This document shows, piece by piece, positions 6,473 through 12,341 of a stretch of DNA of 14,134 bases. Position numbers and translations under genes: made by a program. Within the stretch, counting starts at the first letter, position 1; each line of letters starts with the position of its first letter. The notes beneath the pieces were generated by a model. It saw only the letters and a list, made by a program, of their open reading frames with translations, was not told the origin of the DNA and ran no database searches. The stretch covers positions 1 to 14,134 of the forward strand of contig CAUABY010000026.1 in the NCBI GenBank assembly GCA_958427375.1, read 5' to 3'. This DNA is from an uncultured Eubacteriales bacterium (GTDB lineage Bacteria > Bacillota > Clostridia > Oscillospirales > Oscillospiraceae).

Positions 6473-7471
6473 ATGGACGATATAATTACACTTGACTATG
6501 GCAGCGGCGGGAAGAAAACCGCGCGGCTGATAGAGGGGCTGATAGTCCCGGCGCTTAATAACCCGGCGCTGGGTGAGCTGGGCGACGGGGCGGTGGTTCC
6601 GGGCGCTTCGATGCTGGTTTTCTCCACTGACAGCTTTGTAATTGACCCCATATTCTTCCCCGGCGGGGACATTGGTGAGCTCTCCGTCTGCGGCACGGTG
6701 AACGATATCTCCGTCAGCGGCGGCGAGGCAAAGTATTTAAGCTGTGCGTTTATAATAGAAGAGGGCTTTGAGATGGCCGCGCTTGAGCGGATTATCGCTT
6801 CCATCCGCGCGGCGGCCGAGAGAGCGGGCGTGTGCGTCGTGACCGGCGATACGAAGGTTGTCGACAGAGGGCGCGGAGATAAAATTTACGTCAACACCGC
6901 CGGCATCGGCTTTTTGAAGCACCCCGGCCTTTCGCCCCGCGCCATCCGCCCCGGCGACAAGGTCATCCTCTCCGGCACGGCGGGCGATCACGGAACGGCG
7001 GTAATGCTCGCGCGAAGCGGCATGATGCAGGGTGAGCTGCTCTCCGACTGCGCGCCCTTGAACGGGCTTTGCGAGGCGGTGCTCGGCTGCGGCGCCGCGG
7101 TGCGCGTGCTGCGTGACCCAACGCGCGGCGGCGTTGCCACAACGCTCAACGAATTTATCGAGGGCACGGCGCTCGGCATAGAGCTTAAGGAAGAGCTCAT
7201 CCCCGTGCGCCCCGGCGTACAGGCCGCCTGTGACATGCTGGGGCTTGACCCCCTGTACTGCGCGAACGAGGGCAAGCTTCTTGCCGTTGCCGCGCCGGAG
7301 GACGCACAGCGCGTAGTCAAAGCGATGCGCGAAAATGAGTATGGCCGCGACGCCGCCATAATAGGCGAGGTCAGCGTGGACTACCCCGGCAAGCTCGTGA
7401 TGGACACGGCCTTTGGCGGAAAGCGCGTGCTGCAAAAGCTCAGCGGCGCTCAGCTGCCGCGAATCTGCTGA
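6473..7471 (+). CDS. hypE: Hydrogenase maturation protein HypE (thiocyanate-forming ATPase)
   Basis: HypE receives a carbamoyl group from HypF on its C-terminal cysteine and dehydrates it with ATP to a thiocyanate that donates CN to the HypCD iron. The 332-residue protein ends in PRIC, so the acceptor C332 is the last residue, as required. It is a PurM/AIR-synthase fold ATPase: glycine-rich DYGSGGKK (8-15), GDGAVV (37-42), GDTKVVDRG (125-133) and DPTRGGVATTLNE (215-227) are the expected nucleotide-binding motifs. ATG 6473 is chosen because GGAGG at 6461-6465 is seven bases upstream; an ATG at 6468 is in another frame. It follows hypD by 60 bases holding a hairpin, and precedes the long structured spacer before the hydrogenase genes. 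Confidence 0.97.
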   Translation: MDDIITLDYGSGGKKTARLIEGLIVPALNNPALGELGDGAVVPGASMLVFSTDSFVIDPIFFPGGDIGELSVCGTVNDISVSGGEAKYLSCAFIIEEGFEMAALERIIASIRAAAERAGVCVVTGDTKVVDRGRGDKIYVNTAGIGFLKHPGLSPRAIRPGDKVILSGTAGDHGTAVMLARSGMMQGELLSDCAPLNGLCEAVLGCGAAVRVLRDPTRGGVATTLNEFIEGTALGIELKEELIPVRPGVQAACDMLGLDPLYCANEGKLLAVAAPEDAQRVVKAMRENEYGRDAAIIGEVSVDYPGKLVMDTAFGGKRVLQKLSGAQLPRIC

Positions 7472-7490
7472 CAGGCGGATATTTAATAAG

Positions 7491-7780
7491 TAAAGTCCCG
7501 GAAATGTGAAAGGTCCGGCTTTAATAGCTGGTGGGAGTCAAGCACGTACTGCATTTTGCGTGTTTTGACTTGGCTCTTTTCCGTTTGCTGTTCCTGCTTT
7601 GTGTCGATAGAGAGAACAAAGCAGGTTCACAAAATGTGAGGAGCAGTTTTTAGGGAGCAGGTTTTCGTTCAGGCGGGGAAACGGCCGTGGGCAATACTTT
7701 GTGTATTACCAGGGTCGCTGACGAAGCAGGGGTGGAAAGATGCCCATAAAAGCCAGTGCGGGTTTGACTTCCGCCAGCTA
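7491..7780 (+). ncRNA. Large structured RNA / leader element upstream of mbhK, family not recognised
   Basis: The 337-base gap 7472-7808 has no gene but dense complementarity. A long-range helix pairs UAGCUGGUGGGAGUCAAGC (7525-7543) with GUUUGACUUCCGCCAGCUA (7762-7780): 19 bp, of which three are G-U pairs on the + strand that would be A-C mismatches on the - strand. Upstream is a hairpin TAAAG-TC-CCGG/CCGGCTTTA (7491-7523). Enclosed are a three-way junction (CTGTT 7588-7592 with AGCAG 7642-7646; CCTGCTTTGT 7593-7602 with ACAAAGCAGG 7616-7625; TTCAC 7626-7630 with GTGAG 7636-7640), a bulged helix (7664-7675 with 7716-7725), and a hairpin TGG..AATAC/GTATT.CCA (7688-7711). The mbhK ribosome binding site follows 14 bases later. 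A riboswitch-like leader or an independent ncRNA are both possible; I could not match it to a known class. Confidence 0.55.
7588..7651 (+). terminator. Possible internal terminator/attenuator inside the mbhK leader
   Basis: The three-way-junction fold 7588-7646 ends in an AGCAG strand directly followed by TTTTT (7647-7651). The hairpin base is short and contains a wobble pair, so termination would be partial. It would only matter if transcription enters from hypE or from a promoter near 7470. Confidence 0.25.
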
Positions 7781-7808
7781 AACAAAAAAGTGTAGAGAGG
7801 TGAAATGA

Positions 7809-8213
7809 ATGCAGGAGTACAAGAGAATCGATATAAAAATTGATGACATCGTACCCGTTGCAGAGCGTATGCGCAAAGACGGCCGTTACCTCGTGATGAT
7901 TCACGCCTTTATCGACGAGGAAAATCGCATGGACGTCTCTTATGACTACGCTGTGGATCCCGCAATCGAATCCTACCACGTGGTGGGTGAGACAAAGCTG
8001 CCGTCGATAAGCCCCATATACGACACGGCGGCTGAGTGGCCCGAAAGGGAGCTCAACGAGCTTTTCGGAATAGAGTTTGAGGGCTTGGATGTGTCCAAGC
8101 GGCTCTTCCTGCCGGAGGACATGCTCGAAACCCAGGGCAAGGGGCAGATAATGGTCACTCCGCTCAAGGAGCTGGTCGAGAAAAATATCAGGCAGGAGGG
8201 AGATAAGGCATGA
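7809..8213 (+). CDS. mbhK: Membrane-bound hydrogenase NuoC-like subunit (MbhK, Complex I 30 kDa family)
   Basis: This 134-residue soluble subunit belongs to the NADH dehydrogenase 30-kDa (NuoC) family, which in group 4 hydrogenases packs against the catalytic large subunit on the cytoplasmic side. The family signature is clear: SPIYDTAAEWPERELNELFG (68-87), equivalent to the W-x-ERE-x-x-(D/E)-hF-G-I motif, followed by LFLPEDM (99-105). The start is ATG 7809, seven bases after GAGAGGTG (7795-7802); an ATG at 7805 is out of frame and soon stops. Its stop overlaps the mbhL start (ATGA, 8210-8213), showing translational coupling. It is compact compared with stand-alone NuoC. It follows the structured leader and is the first hydrogenase structural gene here. 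Confidence 0.92.
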   Translation: MQEYKRIDIKIDDIVPVAERMRKDGRYLVMIHAFIDEENRMDVSYDYAVDPAIESYHVVGETKLPSISPIYDTAAEWPERELNELFGIEFEGLDVSKRLFLPEDMLETQGKGQIMVTPLKELVEKNIRQEGDKA

Positions 8214-9292
8214 GCTATATCGTTCCCATCGGCCCCTACCATCCTGCGCTGGAGGAGCCGATACACGCAGACCTCATCACCGAGGGTGAGGTTATCAAGG
8301 ACGCCAGCGTATACGTTGGCTATAACCACCGCGGCATTGAAAAGCTCGCCACCGAGCGCAACGCTATCCAGACCCTCGTTCTGGTCGAGCGCGTGTGCGG
8401 CATCTGCTCGCACTCCCACGCGTTCACCTACGCAATGGCGGTCGAGGCGATAAACGGTATCGAGGTGCCCAAGCGCGGCCAGTATATCCGTGTCATCACC
8501 GCGGAGCTGGAGAGACTGCACTCGCACCTGCTGTGGCTGGGCATCGCCTGCCACATCATCGGCCATGACAGCCTTTTCATGCACATCTGGGATGAGCGTG
8601 AGATTGTCATGGATCTGCTCGAAAAGCTCTCCGGCAACCGCGTCAACTATGCTATGGTCACCATCGGCGGCGCGCGCCGCGATATCGACGGCGACCTCAA
8701 GCGCGAGATTCTCAAGGACGTTGAGCGCCTGAAAGCGCCGATGGACAGAATCGTTGAAATCTGCCTGACTGACAAGACCATCGCTCTGCGCACCAAGGGC
8801 GTGGGCATGCTGCCGACTGAGGACGCCATTCGCATGGGCGCTGTCGGCCCTCACGCGAGAGCCTCCGGCGTCGCTATCGACGTGCGCCGCGACGCGCCCT
8901 ACTCCTCTTATGATGACTTTGACTTCAAGGTACACACGTTTGACTCCTGTGACGTGTTCGCCCGCGTTGTCGTGCGCGCGCTTGAGTGCTATGAGAGCAT
9001 CAAGATTATCAATCAGGCGCTCAAGAACCTGCCCGACGGCCCCATCAATCTCGGCAACAAGCTTGTCAAGATTCAGCCCGGTCAGGCTGTCACCCGCCAC
9101 GAGGCGCCGCGCGGCCAGCTCAGCCACATGGTCGTCGGCGACGGCGGCTTCAACAACCACCGCGTCAGTATCCACGTCCCCAGCTACAAGAATACTCCGA
9201 CCGTGCCCTTCATGCTCCGCGGCAACACCGTTGCGGACGCAGGTCTCATAATCGCGAGCATCGACCCGTGCTTCAGCTGTCTCGACAGATAA
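8210..9292 (+). CDS. mbhL: [NiFe] hydrogenase group 4 large (catalytic) subunit, Mbh type
   Basis: This is the catalytic subunit carrying the Ni-Fe(CN)2CO site for proton reduction. Both cysteine pairs are intact: ERVCGICSHSH with C63 and C66, and DPCFSC with C354 and C357 near the C-terminus. All four ligands mark it as a true hydrogenase, unlike NuoD of Complex I or related sulfane reductase subunits. Other family features include GPYHPALEEPIH (8-19), YVGYNHRGIEKL (35-46) and AELERLHSHLLWLG (98-111). The protein ends only three residues after C357 (LDR), so it lacks the cleavable C-terminal extension removed by a maturation protease in most [NiFe] hydrogenases. It is 360 residues, typical of group 4. 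The start follows CAGGAGGGAG by a short gap and overlaps mbhK by 4 bases; hypA follows with no gap. Confidence 0.96.
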   Translation: MSYIVPIGPYHPALEEPIHADLITEGEVIKDASVYVGYNHRGIEKLATERNAIQTLVLVERVCGICSHSHAFTYAMAVEAINGIEVPKRGQYIRVITAELERLHSHLLWLGIACHIIGHDSLFMHIWDEREIVMDLLEKLSGNRVNYAMVTIGGARRDIDGDLKREILKDVERLKAPMDRIVEICLTDKTIALRTKGVGMLPTEDAIRMGAVGPHARASGVAIDVRRDAPYSSYDDFDFKVHTFDSCDVFARVVVRALECYESIKIINQALKNLPDGPINLGNKLVKIQPGQAVTRHEAPRGQLSHMVVGDGGFNNHRVSIHVPSYKNTPTVPFMLRGNTVADAGLIIASIDPCFSCLDR

Positions 9293-9634
9293 ATGCACGA
9301 GCTGGCGATTGCTGAAGGGATAATAGACATAGTCTCCTCCTCCCGGCGCGAGCAGGGCTTTGCGCGGGTGATGGAGATAAGGCTTCGCGTGGGCGAGTAT
9401 TCCGGCATCGTGCCGGAATGCCTGAGGGAGTTTTTTCCTTACGCCGCGCGCGGCTCGGCAGCCGAGCAGGCAGAGCTCATAGTTGAGCCGATCAAGGGCG
9501 AATTCAAATGCCTTGACTGCGGCTATGAGGGCGCGGTAGACAGGTGCGAGGCGCGCTGCCCGCGGTGCGAAAGCACGGCGCTGAAAATGACCCGCGGACG
9601 GGAGTTCTATGTCGACAGCATTAAAGTAGAATGA
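9293..9634 (+). CDS. hypA: Nickel-delivery protein HypA
   Basis: HypA binds nickel and, with HypB, delivers it to the hydrogenase large subunit after iron insertion. The 113-residue product begins MHELAIAEGI; Met1, His2 and Glu3 form the N-terminal nickel site. A zinc hook uses C73/C76 (KCLDCG) and C89/C92 (CPRC), with an extra cysteine at 85. Its ATG directly abuts the mbhL stop (TAA then ATG). I see no Shine-Dalgarno sequence in the last 20 bases of mbhL, so translation probably relies on ribosomes finishing mbhL. This would tie HypA output to that of its client enzyme. It sits among the structural genes, away from hypFCDE; hypB is not in the window. Confidence 0.96.
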   Translation: MHELAIAEGIIDIVSSSRREQGFARVMEIRLRVGEYSGIVPECLREFFPYAARGSAAEQAELIVEPIKGEFKCLDCGYEGAVDRCEARCPRCESTALKMTRGREFYVDSIKVE

Positions 9635-9640
9635 AAATAC

Positions 9641-9726
9641 GCGGTTTAAGCCGCAGGCCCTGACCCCGGCGGAGCCGGGCAGGGGAGCGCGCGGGAGCCT
9701 CCGGCATGGAGGCTGACCATCGCGCG
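9641..9726. repeat. Series of GC-rich hairpins between hypA and mbhA
   Basis: The 129-base spacer holds three consecutive hairpins: GCGG/CCGC (9641-9654); CCCTG-AC-CCCGGC/GCCGGG-CAGGG (9658-9684); and CGCGCG..AGCCTCC/GGAGGCT..CGCGCG (9688-9726). No T-run follows, so they are more likely an mRNA processing or stability element, or an intergenic repeat, than a terminator. They split the K-L-hypA part of the operon from the Mrp-like part. Confidence 0.6.
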
Positions 9727-9763
9727 TCGCGGCGAGACTGCCAAAGAAAGGGGAGCTTTTCTC

Positions 9764-10282
9764 TTGCAAAAAACGAGATTTCCCGCCGTTATAAGCACAT
9801 TTATCCTGTGCTATGGCTTCTGTATACTGCTCACTTGGAGCTGTGATACGCAGGAGCTTGTGGCCGGTGCGATAGTGAGCCTTGGCGCGGCTCTCTTCTC
9901 GGCGCGCTTTTTCATCCATGATAAGGCGTTCTGGTTCGCAAACCCCGTGAAGCTGTTCACCGGCATCTTCTATAACCTCATTATTTTCTTCTGGGAGCTC
10001 ATCAAGGCCAACTGGGATATGGCAAAGCGCTGCTATGGCGGCTGCAAAAAGGTCAACCCCGGCATCGTGAAGGTCCCTGTGGAGCTCAAGCATGACTACG
10101 CCCAGGCGCAGCTTGCAAACTGTATTACCCTCACCCCCGGCACGATTACCATGGACATTGTTGATCAGGACGACAAGACTTATTACTATGTCCACTGGAT
10201 AGACGTCACCTGCGACGGCGAAGAGGCCGGACAGCAGATTAAGGGGCGCATGGAAAAGTGGCTGAGGAGGATATGGGAATGA
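9764..10282 (+). CDS. mbhA: Mbh/Mrp antiporter subunit E (MnhE/MrpE family, MbhA)
   Basis: The product is a small membrane subunit of the ion-translocating part of the hydrogenase, homologous to MrpE of multisubunit Na+/H+ antiporters. At 172 residues it has N-terminal membrane segments (about 7-26, 30-50 and 63-82) and a cytoplasmic domain with the family signature CITLTPGTITMDI (120-132), then YYVHWIDV (141-148). The start is probably TTG at 9764, eight bases after AAAGGGGAG; no closer ATG or GTG fits the family N-terminus. It opens the Mrp-like block, whose order E-F-G-D-E-B-C-D equals mbhA-H of archaeal Mbh. Its stop overlaps the next start (ATGA). An isolated Mrp antiporter would need a full-length mrpA, which is not seen. 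Confidence 0.92.
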   Translation: MQKTRFPAVISTFILCYGFCILLTWSCDTQELVAGAIVSLGAALFSARFFIHDKAFWFANPVKLFTGIFYNLIIFFWELIKANWDMAKRCYGGCKKVNPGIVKVPVELKHDYAQAQLANCITLTPGTITMDIVDQDDKTYYYVHWIDVTCDGEEAGQQIKGRMEKWLRRIWE

Positions 10283-10560
10283 CAGATTTAATGATATTCG
10301 CCGTTGTTTTCGGCTGCATCGCCGTGATGAATCTCTACCGGCTCATCAAGGGTCCCAGCGCCGCTGACAGAATGGTCGCCGGTGACGCGACCGACATCTG
10401 CATGTCGCTTGCCATGATGCTCTACTCGCTCTACAGCGGCCGCGGCATCTACCTCGACATCGCTATCATTACCGCAATGCTCGGCATTATCAACACCATG
10501 CTCGTCGGGCGTTATCTTGACAAGGGGAGGTGGCTGTACCATGCTGAGGATAATAATTGA
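10279..10560 (+). CDS. mbhB: Mbh/Mrp antiporter subunit F (MnhF/MrpF family, MbhB)
   Basis: The 93-residue membrane protein has three predicted helices (about 2-22, 37-55, 57-76) and the MrpF signature KGPSAADRMVAGD (24-36) between the first two, followed by YLDIAIITAMLG (58-69). It is part of the membrane module that couples electron flow to ion movement. I place the start at ATG 10279, eight bases after GGAGG (10266-10270), rather than at GTG 10258 or ATG 10273, which lie before or too close to that site. It overlaps mbhA by 4 bases and mbhC by 20 bases. Confidence 0.92.
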   Translation: MTDLMIFAVVFGCIAVMNLYRLIKGPSAADRMVAGDATDICMSLAMMLYSLYSGRGIYLDIAIITAMLGIINTMLVGRYLDKGRWLYHAEDNN

Positions 10561-10882
10561 CGCGCTTATCGTTATCGGCGCGTTCTTCGCGCTGGCGGGC
10601 AGCATCGGCATAATAAAAATGCCGGACGTGTTCTGCCGCATGCAGGCGAGCACCTGCATCACCACCATGGGTGTCATCGGCGTCGGCCTCGGCGCGCTGC
10701 TGTACACCATCTGCGTTATGCACGCACCGGCCACCGCCGTCAAAGTCTGCGTTGTCATGGGGCTTGTGCTTGTGACTAATCCTATCGGCTCCCACGCTAT
10801 AGCCAAGGGCGCTTATCAGGCTGGTATCCGCCCGAAGAAAAAGATGGAGGTCGACGACTACAGGAGGGATTTTAATGAGTAA
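10541..10882 (+). CDS. mbhC: Mbh/Mrp antiporter subunit G (MnhG/MrpG family, MbhC)
   Basis: The 113-residue subunit has three hydrophobic helices (about 3-24, 41-62, 66-86). The MrpG signature is visible as GIIKMPDVFCRMQASTCITT (23-42), continuing MGVIGV, and as VTNPIGSHAIAKGA (78-91). The charged tail KKKMEVDDYRRDF is cytoplasmic. The start is ATG 10541, ten bases after GGAGG (10526-10530); a longer reading from 10517 falls inside mbhB and lacks support. It overlaps both neighbours, so the whole block is translationally coupled. Confidence 0.92.
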   Translation: MLRIIIDALIVIGAFFALAGSIGIIKMPDVFCRMQASTCITTMGVIGVGLGALLYTICVMHAPATAVKVCVVMGLVLVTNPIGSHAIAKGAYQAGIRPKKKMEVDDYRRDFNE

Positions 10883-11129
10883 TATTGTTGTTGTTCTCAA
10901 TGTCCTTGTAGTCTGCGGTCTTGTAATCTCCGCAATAGTGGCCAGCTCCCACAGGAAGCTGCTGTCCTCCGTCATTGCCCTCGGCGTTACGGGCATCTTT
11001 GCCGCGGCGGAATTCCTGCTGCTGCACGCCCCCGACGTGGCGATTTCTGAGGCTGCTGTCGGCGCCGCGCTCAGCCCGCTGATCTTCATCGTTGCACTCA
11101 AAAAGATTAGAGGAGGCGACGATAAATGA
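10875..11129 (+). CDS. mbhD: DUF4040 membrane subunit, MbhD type (MrpA C-terminal region homologue)
   Basis: This 84-residue, three-helix protein matches the DUF4040/MbhD family, which corresponds to part of the C-terminal region of MrpA encoded as a separate gene. Recognisable are SSVIALGVTGIFAAAEFLLL (31-50) and APDVAISEAAVGAALSPLIF (52-71), where the acidic residues D54 and E59 lie in or next to a helix and are candidates for ion translocation. ATG 10875 follows AGGAGGG by six bases and overlaps mbhC by 8 bases. Its stop overlaps mbhE as ATGA. Confidence 0.9.
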   Translation: MSNIVVVLNVLVVCGLVISAIVASSHRKLLSSVIALGVTGIFAAAEFLLLHAPDVAISEAAVGAALSPLIFIVALKKIRGGDDK

Positions 11130-11497
11130 AAAAGCTGCTCACCTGGCTTTGCATCGGCATAGTGTTCTTCTCCTGCGTGTACGCGGCAATCGACCTCGGC
11201 CATATGGACAGAACATATGACGGCGCTGCCGCCAACCCCTCTGTTTACGACCTGCGGCAAGACCCCGCCGCCTATGACGACTCTGAGGCCAATGTAGACG
11301 GCGCGGCCTCCGCCATCGTCCAGCAGAACCTTGACAGAACCCACGCTGTAAACGATGTCACATCCATCGTCTTTGACTTCCGTGGTTATGATACCATGGG
11401 TGAGGCATTCATCCTCATAACTGCCGTCGCGGGCGCGACCGTCATCCTCTACAGCGGCAAAAAAGAAAAGAAGGAGGAGAGCGAAGATGGAAAATAA
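11126..11497 (+). CDS. mbhE: MbhE-type subunit (MrpA C-terminal domain homologue)
   Basis: The 123-residue protein has two membrane helices (about 4-22 and 93-110) joined by a polar loop of roughly 70 residues facing outside. The signature VTSIVFDFRGYDTMGE (78-93) matches the family's conserved DFRG-x-DT-x-GE motif before the last helix. In Mrp antiporters the same motif closes the MrpA subunit; here it is a separate gene, as in Mbh. The start overlaps the mbhD stop (ATGA), with AGAGGAGG just upstream. The C-terminal KKEKKEESEDGK tail overlaps the start of the next gene by 11 bases. Confidence 0.9.
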   Translation: MKKLLTWLCIGIVFFSCVYAAIDLGHMDRTYDGAAANPSVYDLRQDPAAYDDSEANVDGAASAIVQQNLDRTHAVNDVTSIVFDFRGYDTMGEAFILITAVAGATVILYSGKKEKKEESEDGK

Positions 11498-11978
11498 CAA
11501 TGAAAAGAACAACATTGTTGTAAAGCGCGTTATCCAGCGCTGCGGCTGTGACACGATTCTGCCGCTGGCATTCGTGTACGTATTTTACATCATTCTCCAC
11601 GGCCACCTGTCCCCCGGCGGCGGCTTCCAGGGCGGCGTTTTGATGACCGCCGTGCTCATCCTCATCTACCTCGGCCACGGCTACAAGACCACCAGCAAGG
11701 CTCTCGGCCTTAACGTCATGCGCAGGCTTGAGGGTGTGGCGCTGACCCTGTACGTGCTCATTGCCCTCGGCGGCATCATCGCCGGCGGCAATTTCGCCCA
11801 GAACTTCGCCTACAATAACGGCGCTGTCGGCGCTCTGCTGTCCTCCGGCACCATTTCCTGGATGGATGAGATGGTCGGCTTGAACGTCCTTTGCGGCGTC
11901 GGCGTGATTACGCTTTCCATGCTCGGCCTGCTCGGCGACAGAGATGTGGACAACAGGCGCAAAAGAAAAAGAAAGTGA
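11487..11978 (+). CDS. mbhF: Mbh/Mrp antiporter subunit B (MnhB/MrpB family, MbhF)
   Basis: This 163-residue membrane subunit has four predicted helices. The MrpB signature HGHLSPGGGFQGGVL (38-52) between the first two is unmistakable. The C-terminal NAVG-like segment (MDEMVGLNVLCGVGVITLSM) carries the last helix, followed by a basic tail (NRRKRKRK). ATG 11487 is seven bases after AGGAGGAG. It belongs to the membrane arm linking the antiporter-like module to the hydrogenase module. Confidence 0.94.
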   Translation: MENNNEKNNIVVKRVIQRCGCDTILPLAFVYVFYIILHGHLSPGGGFQGGVLMTAVLILIYLGHGYKTTSKALGLNVMRRLEGVALTLYVLIALGGIIAGGNFAQNFAYNNGAVGALLSSGTISWMDEMVGLNVLCGVGVITLSMLGLLGDRDVDNRRKRKRK

Positions 11979-11990
11979 GGGAATGAGAAT

Positions 11991-12341
11991 ATGATAACCT
12001 TTAACTACATCGCCTCATTTTTCCTCATCGCCCTCGGCTTCTATACTATTATTACAAAGTATAACCTTGTCAAGACCGTCATCGGTCTTAGCATTGCCGA
12101 CTACGGCGTGAACCTCCTTATAATCTCCATCGGCTTCAACCCAGGCGGCACCGCTCCTATCTTCACTGCCGGTGAGCTGACGGCCGCAAGCTACTTTGTC
12201 GACCCCATTCCCCAGGCTCTGACCCTCACGAGCATAGTCATCGGCGCCTGCGTCACGGCTATGTCCCTCGCCCTCGTCATCAAGCTTGAGGAATCCTACG
12301 GTACTCTCGACACGAGAGAGATCAGGAGGCTGAGAGGATGA
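11991..12341 (+). CDS. mbhG: Mbh/Mrp antiporter subunit C (NuoK-like, MnhC/MrpC family, MbhG)
   Basis: The 116-residue subunit is homologous to NuoK of Complex I and MrpC. It has three helices (about 5-22, 27-48, 76-100). The conserved pattern VKTVIGLSIADYGVNLLIIS (27-46) and DPIPQALTLTSIVIGACVTA (70-89) is diagnostic. ATG 11991 follows a TGAGGGA purine stretch 12 bases after the mbhF stop, the widest gap within this block apart from none. It overlaps the next gene by ATGA. Role: part of the proton or sodium path in the membrane arm. Confidence 0.94.
   Translation: MITFNYIASFFLIALGFYTIITKYNLVKTVIGLSIADYGVNLLIISIGFNPGGTAPIFTAGELTAASYFVDPIPQALTLTSIVIGACVTAMSLALVIKLEESYGTLDTREIRRLRG

Noticed and set aside
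7468..7496. CTGACA-N17-TAAAGT as a promoter for the mbhK leader
   Set aside because: The -10 is weak (4 of 6) and overlaps the first hairpin; not strong enough to list as a feature.
7600..7616. GTGTCGATAGAG resembles a stretch I recall from domain I of lactococcal-type group II introns
   Set aside because: A group II ribozyme needs about 600 nt plus domains V and VI; the spacer is only 337 bases, with no domain V, boundary motifs or reverse transcriptase. Probably chance.
7710..7730. CGCTGACGAAGC recalls the 3' part of cobalamin riboswitches
   Set aside because: The B12-box region and the GCCACTG core are absent and the overall fold is different.
7758..7775. GCGGG-TTTGACT-TCCGC looks like a tRNA T-arm followed by CCA-like bases
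   Set aside because: No acceptor, D or anticodon arms fit around it, and the strand is better used in the long-range helix.
7650..7979. Antisense ORF over the mbhK leader
   Set aside because: Half of it is antisense to mbhK and the rest is the structured RNA region; no protein family recognised.
7973..10195. 740-codon antisense frame across mbhK, mbhL, hypA and mbhA
   Set aside because: Crosses several well-supported genes in opposite sense and has no family features; a GC-codon-position shadow.
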